A stretch of 64,000 nt of DNA from Pseudomonas sp. URIL14HWK12:I12 (GTDB lineage: Bacteria; Pseudomonadota; Gammaproteobacteria; Pseudomonadales; Pseudomonadaceae): the NCBI RefSeq assembly GCF_003097135.1, contig NZ_QEQL01000001.1, forward strand, positions 1,054,001 to 1,118,000, given 5' to 3'. Numbering within the stretch: the stretch's first letter is position 1; each line of letters starts with the position of its first letter. Position numbers and translations under genes: made by a program. Shown piece after piece: positions 45,385 through 52,898 of this stretch. The notes beneath the pieces were generated by a model. That model was not told the origin of the DNA, ran no database searches, and was given only the letters and a program-made list of their open reading frames with translations.

Positions 45385-46701
45385 ATGACCGAACGCTCCT
45401 TCCCCTCCAGCCCAGCGCTGGCAGCGGCCGCCCAGGCGCAGGCACGCCCGACCCGTGTGCGCCAGTTCATTCTGCTGTTGTTGTTCATCGGCGTTTCAAT
45501 CAACTACCTCGACCGCACCATCGTGTCGGTCGCTGCGCCACTGATCCAGCAAGAGCTCAATATCGACCCGGCCTGGATGGGGGTGATCTTCTCCGCCTTT
45601 GGCTGGAGCTACATGGCGATGCAGTTGCCGTCGGGCATCTTGATCGACCGCTACGGTGCCAAGCGCACCTTCACCTGGTCGCTGACGCTGTGGTCGCTGT
45701 GCACGATGCTGTTCGGGGCCGCGGGCAACGCCCTGCAGCTGATGCTGCTGCGGGTGGGCCTTGGCGCTACCGAGGCGCCCTGCTTCCCCTCGGCGCAGCG
45801 AGTGGTTGCTTCATGGTTTCCGAAAAAGGAGCGCGGCCGCGCGGTGAGTCGATACGTCAGCGGCCAGTTCATTGGCCTGGCCTTCTTCGCACCCCTGCTG
45901 GCCTGGGCAGTGACCACCGTGGGCTGGAAGCTGGTATTCGTTGCCTGTGGTGCCCTGGGCCTGCTGTTCGCACTGGTGTGGCGCAGGCATTACCGCGAGC
46001 CGGACCAATGCACCCGGGCCAACGACGCCGAGCGGGCGCTGATCCTGGACACCGATGCGCTGCCTGGCAGCCAGCAACCACCGTTTCGCTGGGCCACGGT
46101 GGGGGCCTTGGTGGCCAAGCGTGAGCTGTGGGGGGTGTATATCGCCAAGTTTTCGCTGACCTCGACGCTGTTTTTCTTCTTCACCTGGTTTCCCAATTAC
46201 CTGGTGCACGAAAAAGGCATGGACCTGATCAAGGCAGGCCTCTGGGCCAGCGTGCCGTTCATTGCCGCCATGGCCGGCATGCTGGTGGGCGGCCACTGGT
46301 CCGACGCCATGTCACGCCGGGGCATCAGCCATACCTGGGCGCGCAAGCTGCCAGTGATGCTGGGCATGCTGCTGTGTTCCTCGCTGTTCATCGCCAACTA
46401 CCTGGCGATGCCGCTGGCGGTGATCGCGGTGTTGAGCGTGGCGTTCTTTGGCCAAGGGATGGCCGGCGGCCTGGATGCAATCGTGGTGGACATGGTCCCC
46501 AGCCAAGGCACTGCCACTGCCGTGGGCTTGTGCCAGTTGTGTGCCAACGTCGGGGGTGCGGTCACGCCACTGGTGATTGGGCTGATCATCCAGGCCACCG
46601 GTTCCTACATCGGTGGCCTGGTGTATGTGTCGATCATGGCCTTGCTGGGAGTGTTCGCGGTAGCGGTGATGATCCGCCGTGTCGACCGCGTGCAGGTCTA
46701 G
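45385..46701 (+). CDS. MFS transporter, anion:cation symporter (ACS, hexuronate/phthalate-type) family
   Basis: This 438-aa 12-TM carrier has the ACS pattern: FIGVSINYLDRTIVSVAAPLIQQEL in TM1, SGILIDRYGAKRTFTWSL, ATEAPCFPSAQRVVASWFPKKERGRAVS and HWSDAMSRRG. ACS members import sugar acids, phthalate, tartrate and similar anions. It is the last gene of the hydratase-MHS-ACS operon. It ends on TAG at 46699-46701, sharing the palindrome CTAG with the stop of the convergent LysR gene, so the two genes overlap by 4 bp. Confidence 0.9.
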   Translation: MTERSFPSSPALAAAAQAQARPTRVRQFILLLLFIGVSINYLDRTIVSVAAPLIQQELNIDPAWMGVIFSAFGWSYMAMQLPSGILIDRYGAKRTFTWSLTLWSLCTMLFGAAGNALQLMLLRVGLGATEAPCFPSAQRVVASWFPKKERGRAVSRYVSGQFIGLAFFAPLLAWAVTTVGWKLVFVACGALGLLFALVWRRHYREPDQCTRANDAERALILDTDALPGSQQPPFRWATVGALVAKRELWGVYIAKFSLTSTLFFFFTWFPNYLVHEKGMDLIKAGLWASVPFIAAMAGMLVGGHWSDAMSRRGISHTWARKLPVMLGMLLCSSLFIANYLAMPLAVIAVLSVAFFGQGMAGGLDAIVVDMVPSQGTATAVGLCQLCANVGGAVTPLVIGLIIQATGSYIGGLVYVSIMALLGVFAVAVMIRRVDRVQV

Positions 46702-47624
46702 CGCCTTGACGCTTGGGAATGGGCGCGGCTGAACAACTGGTGCATCACCCCGCGCAACCAGCGGTTGCCGCTGTCCTGGTGGTGCCGGGCGTGCCAGTGC
46801 TGCTTGACCTCGAACCCCTCCACCGGCACGGGGCACTCCAGCGGGCGCAGCCCGTAGGTGCCGGCCAGGGTTTCACCGATGTGCCGCGGCAGCGTCACAA
46901 TCAAGTCGGTCTGCTGGATAACGGCCCCCAAGCCAAGGAAGCCGGGTAGTTCCAGCACGACCCGGCGGCTGATGCCGGCGCTGGCCAACCCATACTCCAG
47001 CAGCTTCTGGCCGGTGCCGGCGGCCACCTGCACGTGGCCCTCGCTGCAGTACGCCTCAAGGCTCAGCCCATCGCCGGTTCGGGGGTGGGTGGCGCTGCTC
47101 AGGCATACCCAATCCTGCGAAAACAACGCCTGCTGATAGATGCCGCCCTGAAGCCAGGGAATCAGGCCGATGGCCAAGTCCACCTCGCCGCTTTCCAGCG
47201 AACGTTCGGTATTGCCGTCGATGCGCGCCACCTCCAGCCGCACCGCCGGTGCGTGGCTACGCACGTATTCGAGAATGCGAGGCAGCAGGGTGATGTGGCT
47301 GGCGTCGCTCATACACAGGCGAAAACGCCGCCCGCTGGTGGACGGCTCGAACTGGCATTCCCAGGCCACCAGCCGCCGCAGGTCTTCGAGCAACTGGCGG
47401 CAGGGCTGGATCAACGCCTCGGCCTGGGCGGTCGGCGCCATGCCGGTGGGGGTGCGAACGAACAGAGGGTCACGCAATTGCTCGCGCAGCTTGCCCAGCC
47501 ACAGGCTGATGGTCGGCTGGCTCTGGCCCAATTGCTCGGCTGCACGGGTCACGCTGCCGGTGGTGTAGAGCACATCGAACAGCATCAACAGCTTGGGTTC
47601 GGGCAAGGTTTCAGGCACAGCCAT
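46698..47624 (-). CDS. LysR-family regulator of the CoA-dependent catabolic island, copy 2
   Basis: The 308-aa paralogue of the LysR at 42.2 kb has LPEPKLLMLFDVLYTTGSVTRAA, then LGQSQPTISLWLGKLREQL, and the same VKQHWHARHHQDSGNRWLR tail. The HTH recognition segment (SQPTIS-W) is nearly identical in both, so the two should read similar DNA sites. It is divergent from the ketopantoate-reductase-like operon. The ATG at 47624 lies only 10 nt from a strong near-palindrome (47635-47652), consistent with autorepression and activation of the divergent operon. An upstream in-frame start at 47747 would swallow that site and is rejected. Confidence 0.9.
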   Translation of the reverse strand: MAVPETLPEPKLLMLFDVLYTTGSVTRAAEQLGQSQPTISLWLGKLREQLRDPLFVRTPTGMAPTAQAEALIQPCRQLLEDLRRLVAWECQFEPSTSGRRFRLCMSDASHITLLPRILEYVRSHAPAVRLEVARIDGNTERSLESGEVDLAIGLIPWLQGGIYQQALFSQDWVCLSSATHPRTGDGLSLEAYCSEGHVQVAAGTGQKLLEYGLASAGISRRVVLELPGFLGLGAVIQQTDLIVTLPRHIGETLAGTYGLRPLECPVPVEGFEVKQHWHARHHQDSGNRWLRGVMHQLFSRAHSQASRR

Positions 47625-47634
47625 TATCAGAAAT

Positions 47635-47666
47635 CCCAATAGGCGTATTGGGGCCATTGTATGGCC
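47635..47666. promoter_or_regulatory. Candidate LysR operator CCCAATAGGCGTATTGGG plus a GGCCAT palindrome
   Basis: CCCAATA-GGCG-TATTGGG (47635-47652) has perfect 7-bp arms. It is joined end to end with GGCCAT-TGT-ATGGCC (47652-47666, perfect 6-bp arms). The first site shares CAAT-x-G-x-CGTATTG with the site before the paralogous LysR at 42.2 kb. The pair lies between the divergent LysR and ketopantoate-reductase-like genes. Confidence 0.6.
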
Positions 47667-47716
47667 TGAATCAGGTGGCGTCGCTAAGGTGAGCCAAAAA
47701 AGGAGCGGCCTGGATC

Positions 47717-48667
47717 GTGAACATCTGCATACTTGGCGCCGGCGCACTGGGCAGCACCTTCGCTGCCTGGCTGAGCGAAGCGGGCCACACCACCTGGTTG
47801 CTCAACCGCCCCAACGCGCACATCGAGGCGGTGGGCCGGCAAGGCCTGCACGTAGAGGATGGCAACGGCAGCCGCGTCGTTCAGGTGCTGGCTGCGACCG
47901 ACGCGCAGGCGATCGGTGAGGTAGACCTGGTCATCGTGCTGGTCAAATCCTTCGCCACCCTTGAAGCCATCGAAAGTGCGCTGGCGCTCATCGGCCCGCA
48001 GACCGTGGTGATGTCGTTGCAGAACGGCCTGGGGCACGAAGACCTGCTCGCCGACGTGGTGGGCCGCGATAAAGTGCTGGCCGGCAAAACCTACGTGGGC
48101 GGTGTGCTGTTGGCACCCGGTTCGATACGCAGTGGCGTGCCCGGCAAACAAACCCTGATCGGCGAGCTGGACGGCCGCATCACCCCGCGGGCGCAGGCGA
48201 TCGCCGAGGCCTTCAATGCTGCGGGCCTGGCCACGACGGTCAGCGACAACATTCTGGGCGTGATGTGGGACAAGCTGCTGGTGAACGTTGCCACCGGTGC
48301 ACTCACCGGGATCACCATGCTCACCTACGGCCAGCTCTACGACGAACCGGTGCTGCGCGACACTGCCCTGCAGGCGGTGGGTGAAGCCATCGGCGTTGCC
48401 CGCGCGGCCGGGGTGCGCCTGAGCCTGAAGCACCCGGAGTCGGCCTGGAACCTGGCCGGCGAGGGGCTGCCACCCTCCTTCAAGACATCCATGCTCCAGA
48501 GCCTGCAAAAAGGCTCGATCACCGAAATCGACTTCATCAACGGCGCCGTGGTGCGCCTGGGCCAGCGCCACGGCATCCCGACCCCTGTCAATGCCACCCT
48601 GGTGGCGTGCATCAAGGGCATCGAGCGCGCCATGGGCGACCAACAACAAGAGGAAGCCAAGCTGTGA
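47717..48667 (+). CDS. 2-dehydropantoate 2-reductase (ketopantoate reductase) family protein
   Basis: The 316-residue NAD(P)-dependent oxidoreductase has the Rossmann motif ILGAGALGSTFA (5-16), LVKS at 76-79 and the family block ILGVMWDKLLVNVATGALTGIT with the probable catalytic Lys186. The C-terminal helical domain carries EIDFINGAVVRLGQRHGIPTPVN. Classical PanE makes pantoate; this copy sits in a catabolic operon, so it more likely reduces or oxidises another 2-oxo/2-hydroxy acid. The start is GTG at 47717. The gene overlaps the next by GTGA (48664-48667). Confidence 0.9.
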   Translation: MNICILGAGALGSTFAAWLSEAGHTTWLLNRPNAHIEAVGRQGLHVEDGNGSRVVQVLAATDAQAIGEVDLVIVLVKSFATLEAIESALALIGPQTVVMSLQNGLGHEDLLADVVGRDKVLAGKTYVGGVLLAPGSIRSGVPGKQTLIGELDGRITPRAQAIAEAFNAAGLATTVSDNILGVMWDKLLVNVATGALTGITMLTYGQLYDEPVLRDTALQAVGEAIGVARAAGVRLSLKHPESAWNLAGEGLPPSFKTSMLQSLQKGSITEIDFINGAVVRLGQRHGIPTPVNATLVACIKGIERAMGDQQQEEAKL

Positions 48668-49056
48668 GCATCCCCAAAGCGTATCTGGAACACGTGGCTA
48701 TCTGGGTCAAGGACATCCACTGGCACATCCGCTTCTTTCGCGAAGTGTTCGGCATGGAAATGCGCGAAGTACAGGGCACGGCCGAGGAGCCTCTCCAGTA
48801 CTGGACGCTGGGCGGCATGCAGTTCATGAGCAAACCGGATTTCGAAGGCCCTGAAGGCCGCCTGGGCCATCTGGGCGTGATGTGCGAAGACCTCGACGCC
48901 GCACTGGCTGCCGCCCGCCGTTTCGAGGTGGAGCAAATGCCTCAGGGGTTCAACTGGCTGAGCCTGCCTGACGGGCTGGCAGTGGAATTCATCCAGGCCT
49001 GCCCTGCCTCGGCCGTGCGCGAGCTGCTGGCCGTCAATGCCCGCGCCCCTGAATAA
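48664..49056 (+). CDS. VOC-family (glyoxalase/epimerase-like) protein
   Basis: This 130-aa single vicinal-oxygen-chelate module has the start YLEHVAIWVKDIHWHIRFFREVFGMEM, where His9 of the LEHVAI strand is a likely metal ligand. RLGHLGVMCEDLDAAL and AVEFIQ supply the other usual ligand positions (His and Glu). VOC proteins include glyoxalase I, dioxygenases and methylmalonyl-CoA epimerase; within a CoA-ester operon an epimerase or lyase role is plausible. The start is GTG at 48664, overlapping the upstream stop. It is tightly coupled to the ketopantoate-reductase-like gene, and MaoC follows 10 nt later. Confidence 0.85.
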   Translation: MSIPKAYLEHVAIWVKDIHWHIRFFREVFGMEMREVQGTAEEPLQYWTLGGMQFMSKPDFEGPEGRLGHLGVMCEDLDAALAAARRFEVEQMPQGFNWLSLPDGLAVEFIQACPASAVRELLAVNARAPE

Positions 49057-49066
49057 GAGAGCTGCC

Positions 49067-49525
49067 ATGACCGTACAAGAAAAATATTTCGAAGACGCCC
49101 GCGAAGGCGACGAAGCGCTGACCCCTACCTACACCGTGACCAAAGAGCGCATCCTGGCCTACGCCGACCTCACCGGCGACCACACCCCGGTGCATGTGGA
49201 CGAAGCCTACGCCAACGCCAGCCACTTCGGCGGCCTGGTCGCCCATGGGCTGATGGGGTTGTCGATCGCCGATGGTTTGAAAACCCAGTGCGATTACCGC
49301 TTCTTGCCAGGTATGTCATTGGGCTGGACCTGGGATTTCCTGCTGCCGATCCGTGTGGGCGATGTGCTGCAGGTGAAGATGCGCGTTGGGGCCATGCGCC
49401 CGAGCAAAAGCAAGCCGGGCTGGGGCATCGTGGTGCTGCCCTCGGAGTTGATCAACCAGAAAGGCGAAGTGGTGCAGCGCGGTGAACATCGCTTGATGGT
49501 GCCTCGCCGGGAGGGTGCGGTATGA
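49067..49525 (+). CDS. MaoC-family acyl-CoA dehydratase
   Basis: The 152-residue hot-dog-fold protein has the R-hydratase/MaoC motif YADLTGDHTPVHVDEAYA, giving the catalytic Asp38-His43 pair, and the FGGLVAHGLMGLSIADGL helix. Such enzymes hydrate enoyl-CoAs or dehydrate 3-hydroxyacyl-CoAs, including mesaconyl-CoA-type branched substrates. The ATG at 49067 follows GAGAG. It overlaps the next CoA-transferase gene by ATGA (49522-49525), so a CoA ester made by that transferase is the probable substrate. Confidence 0.92.
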   Translation: MTVQEKYFEDAREGDEALTPTYTVTKERILAYADLTGDHTPVHVDEAYANASHFGGLVAHGLMGLSIADGLKTQCDYRFLPGMSLGWTWDFLLPIRVGDVLQVKMRVGAMRPSKSKPGWGIVVLPSELINQKGEVVQRGEHRLMVPRREGAV

Positions 49526-50754
49526 GCCAGCCACTGCCGCTCAAAGGCATTCGTGTCATCGACTACAGCCATTTTCTTGCCGGGCCGTATGTGGGCCGCT
49601 GCCTGGCTGCGCTGGGCGCCGAGGTCATCAAGGTCGAGCGCCCCGGCAGCGGTGACGCTGGCCGCCAGCACGCCCATGTGCTCGACGATGCGCAGAGTGG
49701 TTACTTCCTGCAATTGAACATGGGCAAGCAGGGCGTGAGCGTGAACATGAAGGACCCGCGTGGCAAAGCCTTCATGCAGCAACTGTGCGACAGCGCCGAC
49801 GTGTTCATCGAAAACTACCGCCCCGGCGCCCTGGACAAACTCGGCCTGGGCTACGCAGAGCTTCAGGCGCGCAACCCGCGGCTGGTCTACTGCTCGATTT
49901 CCGCTTACGGCCACACCGGCCCCGACGCCCATCGCGCCGGCTTCGGGCTGATTGCCGAGGCCAAGAGCGGCATCATGCAGATGGTCGGCAACCCCGGCGA
50001 GGCACCCCCATTGCTGCGCATCTCACTGGGTGACATGTACACCGGCATTCACGCCGTGGCCGCGATCAACGCCGCCTTGCTGGGCCGCGTGACCAGCGGC
50101 CAGGGCCAGCACATCGACATGGCGCTGTACGACACGCTGGTCTCGATGCACGAGTACGCGGTGCAGTGCTACACCCTGTCGGGCGGCGAAATTCTGCCCC
50201 AACAGACGGGCCACGACATGCCCACGTCCACGCTGTACGGGGTATTTCGTGCCGCCGATGGCGACCTGGTGATCGCCGCCCAGGTGGATGAATCCTGGAA
50301 GCGCTTCGCGGCACTGGTGGAGAAGGACGCCAGCCTGCCGGGTTTTGGCAGCGACAGCCGCTTTCACAGCCTCACTGGCCGTAATGCACACCGGGAAGAG
50401 ATCCTCGCCAAGGTCAAGGCCTGGGTGTCGGCCAACCCGGTGGCGCGCCTGCTCAGCCTGCTCGATGAGGTGGACGTGCCCTGCGCCAAGGTGCAGCGCA
50501 TCGACGAGGTGATCGCCGACCCGCAGATCCAGGCGCGCGGCATGATTCTGGAGCAGGAGCATCCGCGCTACGGCACGCTGCGCCTGCCGAACCTGCCGTT
50601 TCGGTTCTCGGGCTGCGACACCACCGAGCACCGGCCGGCGCCCGACCTGGGCCAGCACAATGCCGAAGTGGCCGCCAGCCTGGGCTTTTCGGCTGACGAG
50701 ATTGCGCGCCTGGAAGCAGACGGCGTGCTATACACACAAAAGGTGACCGCATGA
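49522..50754 (+). CDS. Family III CoA-transferase (CaiB/BaiF), copy 2
   Basis: This 410-aa paralogue of the transferase at 40.9 kb has GIRVIDYSHFLAGPYVGRCLAA, VFIENYRPGALDKLGLGY, YCSISAYGHTGP, and the catalytic Asp171 in SLGDMYTGIHAV. It overlaps MaoC upstream (ATGA) and the AroE-like gene downstream (ATGA, 50751-50754). The two copies differ mainly around the CoA-acceptor-facing segments (for example VNMKDPRG against VDARQPEG), which suggests related but distinct acids. The donor and acceptor are unknown. Confidence 0.93.
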   Translation: MSQPLPLKGIRVIDYSHFLAGPYVGRCLAALGAEVIKVERPGSGDAGRQHAHVLDDAQSGYFLQLNMGKQGVSVNMKDPRGKAFMQQLCDSADVFIENYRPGALDKLGLGYAELQARNPRLVYCSISAYGHTGPDAHRAGFGLIAEAKSGIMQMVGNPGEAPPLLRISLGDMYTGIHAVAAINAALLGRVTSGQGQHIDMALYDTLVSMHEYAVQCYTLSGGEILPQQTGHDMPTSTLYGVFRAADGDLVIAAQVDESWKRFAALVEKDASLPGFGSDSRFHSLTGRNAHREEILAKVKAWVSANPVARLLSLLDEVDVPCAKVQRIDEVIADPQIQARGMILEQEHPRYGTLRLPNLPFRFSGCDTTEHRPAPDLGQHNAEVAASLGFSADEIARLEADGVLYTQKVTA

Positions 50755-51569
50755 CTGACCAATACGCTGTCATCGGCCGCCCGATCAACCACACCAAAAG
50801 CCCGCTGATCCATGGCCTGTTCGCCGATGCAACAGGCCAGGCGCTGAGCTACGGTGCGATCGAAGGCTCGCTGGACGATTTCGCCGGGGACGTGGCCCGC
50901 TTTCGCGACGGGGGCGGCCGGGGCATGAACGTGACCGCCCCGTTCAAGCTGCAAGCCTACAAACTGGCGACCCAGCCCAGCAAGCGGGCCCGGCTGGCCA
51001 AGGCTGCCAACGCGCTGAAGTTCGAAGGTGAACAGGTACTGGCGGAAAACTTCGACGGCATCGGCCTGCTGCGCGACCTGCAGCACAACCTCGGCCACCC
51101 GTTCAAAGGCAAGCGGGTGCTGTTGCTCGGTGCCGGCGGTGCCGTGCGCGGCGCGCTGTTGCCCTTCCTGGAGGCCGAGCCCGAGCAACTGGTGATCGCC
51201 AACCGCGACGTGCGCAAGGCTCAGGTATTGGCCTGGGAGCTGCACCACCGGCGGCTGTCGGCGGTGAGCTACGAAAGCCTGGCCGGTGAAACCTTCGACT
51301 TGGTGATCAACGCCACCTCCGCCAGCCTCAGCAATGAGCTGCCGCCGGTGCCTGAAGGGGTGTTCGAGCACGCTGCACTGGCCTACGAGCTTGCCTACGG
51401 CAAGGGCCTGACGCCCTTCCTGCGCCTGGCCCAAAGCCAGGGTGTGAAGCAGCTGGCCGACGGCGTCGGCATGCTCGTTGAGCAGGCTGCCGAAGCCTTC
51501 CAATGGTGGCGCGGCGTTCGCCCCGAGACGCGCCCGGTCATCGACCGCCTGACCATTGCCTTGGTGTGA
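50751..51569 (+). CDS. Shikimate/quinate dehydrogenase-like protein (AroE family), divergent
   Basis: The 272-residue AroE-fold protein retains the catalytic Lys66 (MNVTAPFKLQAYKLA) and Asp102 and has an NADP-type Rossmann motif GAGGAVRGAL with NRDVRKA. Differences from biosynthetic AroE are visible. The carboxylate-binding N-H-S-x-S-P segment is NHTKSP, the IHN motif is IHG, and NTDG is NFDG (100-103). Such changes occur in catabolic AroE-like paralogues (quinate dehydrogenase, Ael1 types). It overlaps the CoA-transferase by 4 nt and precedes an AroQ-like gene by 8 nt. A catabolic dehydrogenase acting on a hydroaromatic or related acid is the best guess. Confidence 0.87.
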   Translation: MTDQYAVIGRPINHTKSPLIHGLFADATGQALSYGAIEGSLDDFAGDVARFRDGGGRGMNVTAPFKLQAYKLATQPSKRARLAKAANALKFEGEQVLAENFDGIGLLRDLQHNLGHPFKGKRVLLLGAGGAVRGALLPFLEAEPEQLVIANRDVRKAQVLAWELHHRRLSAVSYESLAGETFDLVINATSASLSNELPPVPEGVFEHAALAYELAYGKGLTPFLRLAQSQGVKQLADGVGMLVEQAAEAFQWWRGVRPETRPVIDRLTIALV

Positions 51570-51577
51570 GCGCTGCC

Positions 51578-52015
51578 ATGAAAATCCTGATGTTGCACGG
51601 CATCAACCACAACATGTTCGGCAAACGCGACCCGGTGCAGTACGGCACCATCACCCTCGAGCAGATCGACGCCCGCCTGCGCGCGCTGGGGGAGGAGCTG
51701 GGCGTGGAGGTCGAAACCTTCCAGAGCAACTGCGAAGGCCGAATGGTCGAGCGCATTCACCAAGGCTATGAAGACGGGGTAAGCGCGGTGTTGATCAACG
51801 CCGGCGCCTGGACCCACTACAGCTATGGCATTCGTGATGCGCTGGCGATCCTGACCGTGCCGGTGGTGGAACTGCACATGTCCAACATCCACGCCCGAGA
51901 GCCTTTCCGCCACCACTCGGTGTTCGCCGAGATCGTGCTGGGGCAGATTTCAGGGTTCGGGGTGGACAGCTACCTGATCGGGCTGCGGGCGGCAGTGAGT
52001 GCGGCGCGAAGGTGA
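51578..52015 (+). CDS. Type II 3-dehydroquinate dehydratase-like protein (AroQ family), divergent
   Basis: The 145-aa flavodoxin-like protein retains the expected catalytic residues: Arg17 and Tyr22 (GKRDPVQYG), an Asn in LINAGAWTHYS, and the His of VELHMSNIHAREPFRHHS. The usual NGPNLNLLG start is changed to HGINHNMFG, and the NPGA-x-THTS loop to NAGAWTHYS. These changes line the substrate lid and pocket, so the natural substrate may not be 3-dehydroquinate. It is the last gene of the six-gene operon starting at 47.7 kb. Pairing with an AroE-like gene resembles quinate/shikimate catabolism, but CoA-transferase and MaoC partners are not part of that route. Confidence 0.87.
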   Translation: MKILMLHGINHNMFGKRDPVQYGTITLEQIDARLRALGEELGVEVETFQSNCEGRMVERIHQGYEDGVSAVLINAGAWTHYSYGIRDALAILTVPVVELHMSNIHAREPFRHHSVFAEIVLGQISGFGVDSYLIGLRAAVSAARR

Positions 52016-52068
52016 GCCTGCGGGCAGCGCCGCCGTGCCCTCCCCCCAACAACCTGCCGCCAGAGCGC

Positions 52069-52800
52069 TCAATCCAGCACCGAAGGGTCTTGCTCGATCA
52101 TCATCTGCTTCATCTCCTCGAAATGCCGCTGCGAGAAGTCGGCGATCTTGCACCAGTCTCGCGCGGTCTTCTCCGCCACGTCATCGGCCAGCACCTTCAA
52201 CGGCTGGCCGGTCGACCAGGCAGTAACCAGGATCTGGGAGGCCCGCTCCAGGGTCCAGATGTCATCGAACGCCTCTCCCACGGTAGGTGCGGTGACCATC
52301 ACACCATGGTTGCCCATCAACAAGCGGCTCTTGTCGCCCAGCAACCCGGCCAGCCGTGCGCCCTCGGCAACGGTGTCGGCCATGCCGCCATACAGTTCGT
52401 CCACCGCCACGCGGTTGAAGTAGCGGGCGGTGTTCTGGTCGATCGGCGGGATGTGCGGGTTGGCCAGGCAAGCCACCGCCGTGGTGTAGACCGGGTGCAG
52501 GTGCAGCACCACCTTGACCTGCGGCAGGCGCTGGTGGATCTGCCCGTGGATCGACCAGGCGGTGCTGTCGACATCGTTGCGCTCGGCGCAGCTTGAGTCA
52601 TCGGCATCGAGCAGCAACAGGTCGCTGGCGCGAATGCGGGAAAAGTGCTTCCACTTGGGGTTGAGCAGAAATCGTTTACCGTCGGCGGATACGGCGGCAC
52701 TGAAATGGTTGGCCACCGCTTCGTGCAGGTTCAAGTGGGCAATGATGCGAAAGCAGGCGGCCAGGTCGACGCGGGTTTGTTCTTCGAAGGACAGCGGCAT
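52069..52800 (-). CDS. Class II aldolase/adducin-family protein
   Basis: This 243-residue zinc-dependent aldolase-fold protein has the N-terminal TRVDLAACFRIIAHLNLHEAVANHFS helix, the zinc ligands in KVVLHLHPVYTTAVA (His-x-His) and a third His in LLMGNHGVMV. Members perform retro-aldol cleavages or act as decarboxylases or epimerases. It is the last gene of the minus-strand operon that encodes an ABC importer and a PhyH dioxygenase, so it may split a hydroxylated product. GGAG precedes the ATG at 52800; the open frame above that is not family-like. The usual catalytic Glu is not obvious to me. Confidence 0.88.
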   Translation of the reverse strand: MPLSFEEQTRVDLAACFRIIAHLNLHEAVANHFSAAVSADGKRFLLNPKWKHFSRIRASDLLLLDADDSSCAERNDVDSTAWSIHGQIHQRLPQVKVVLHLHPVYTTAVACLANPHIPPIDQNTARYFNRVAVDELYGGMADTVAEGARLAGLLGDKSRLLMGNHGVMVTAPTVGEAFDDIWTLERASQILVTAWSTGQPLKVLADDVAEKTARDWCKIADFSQRHFEEMKQMMIEQDPSVLD

Positions 52801-52839
52801 GGGGTACTCCGGCAATGGCCTTTCAGAAAGGCGTAGACG

Positions 52840-52869
52840 GGTGGGAGGGCGGCTTGCCGCCCTCCCACC
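52840..52869 (-). terminator. Strong intercistronic hairpin between binding-protein and aldolase genes
   Basis: GGTGGGAGGGCGGC and GCCGCCCTCCCACC pair over 14 bp, with only TT between the arms. No T-run follows. Its place just after the binding-protein gene suggests 3'-end stabilisation or partial termination, which keeps binding protein above downstream expression. Confidence 0.6.
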
Positions 52870-52898
52870 GCATAAACCTGCTACCTGAAACAAACGCC

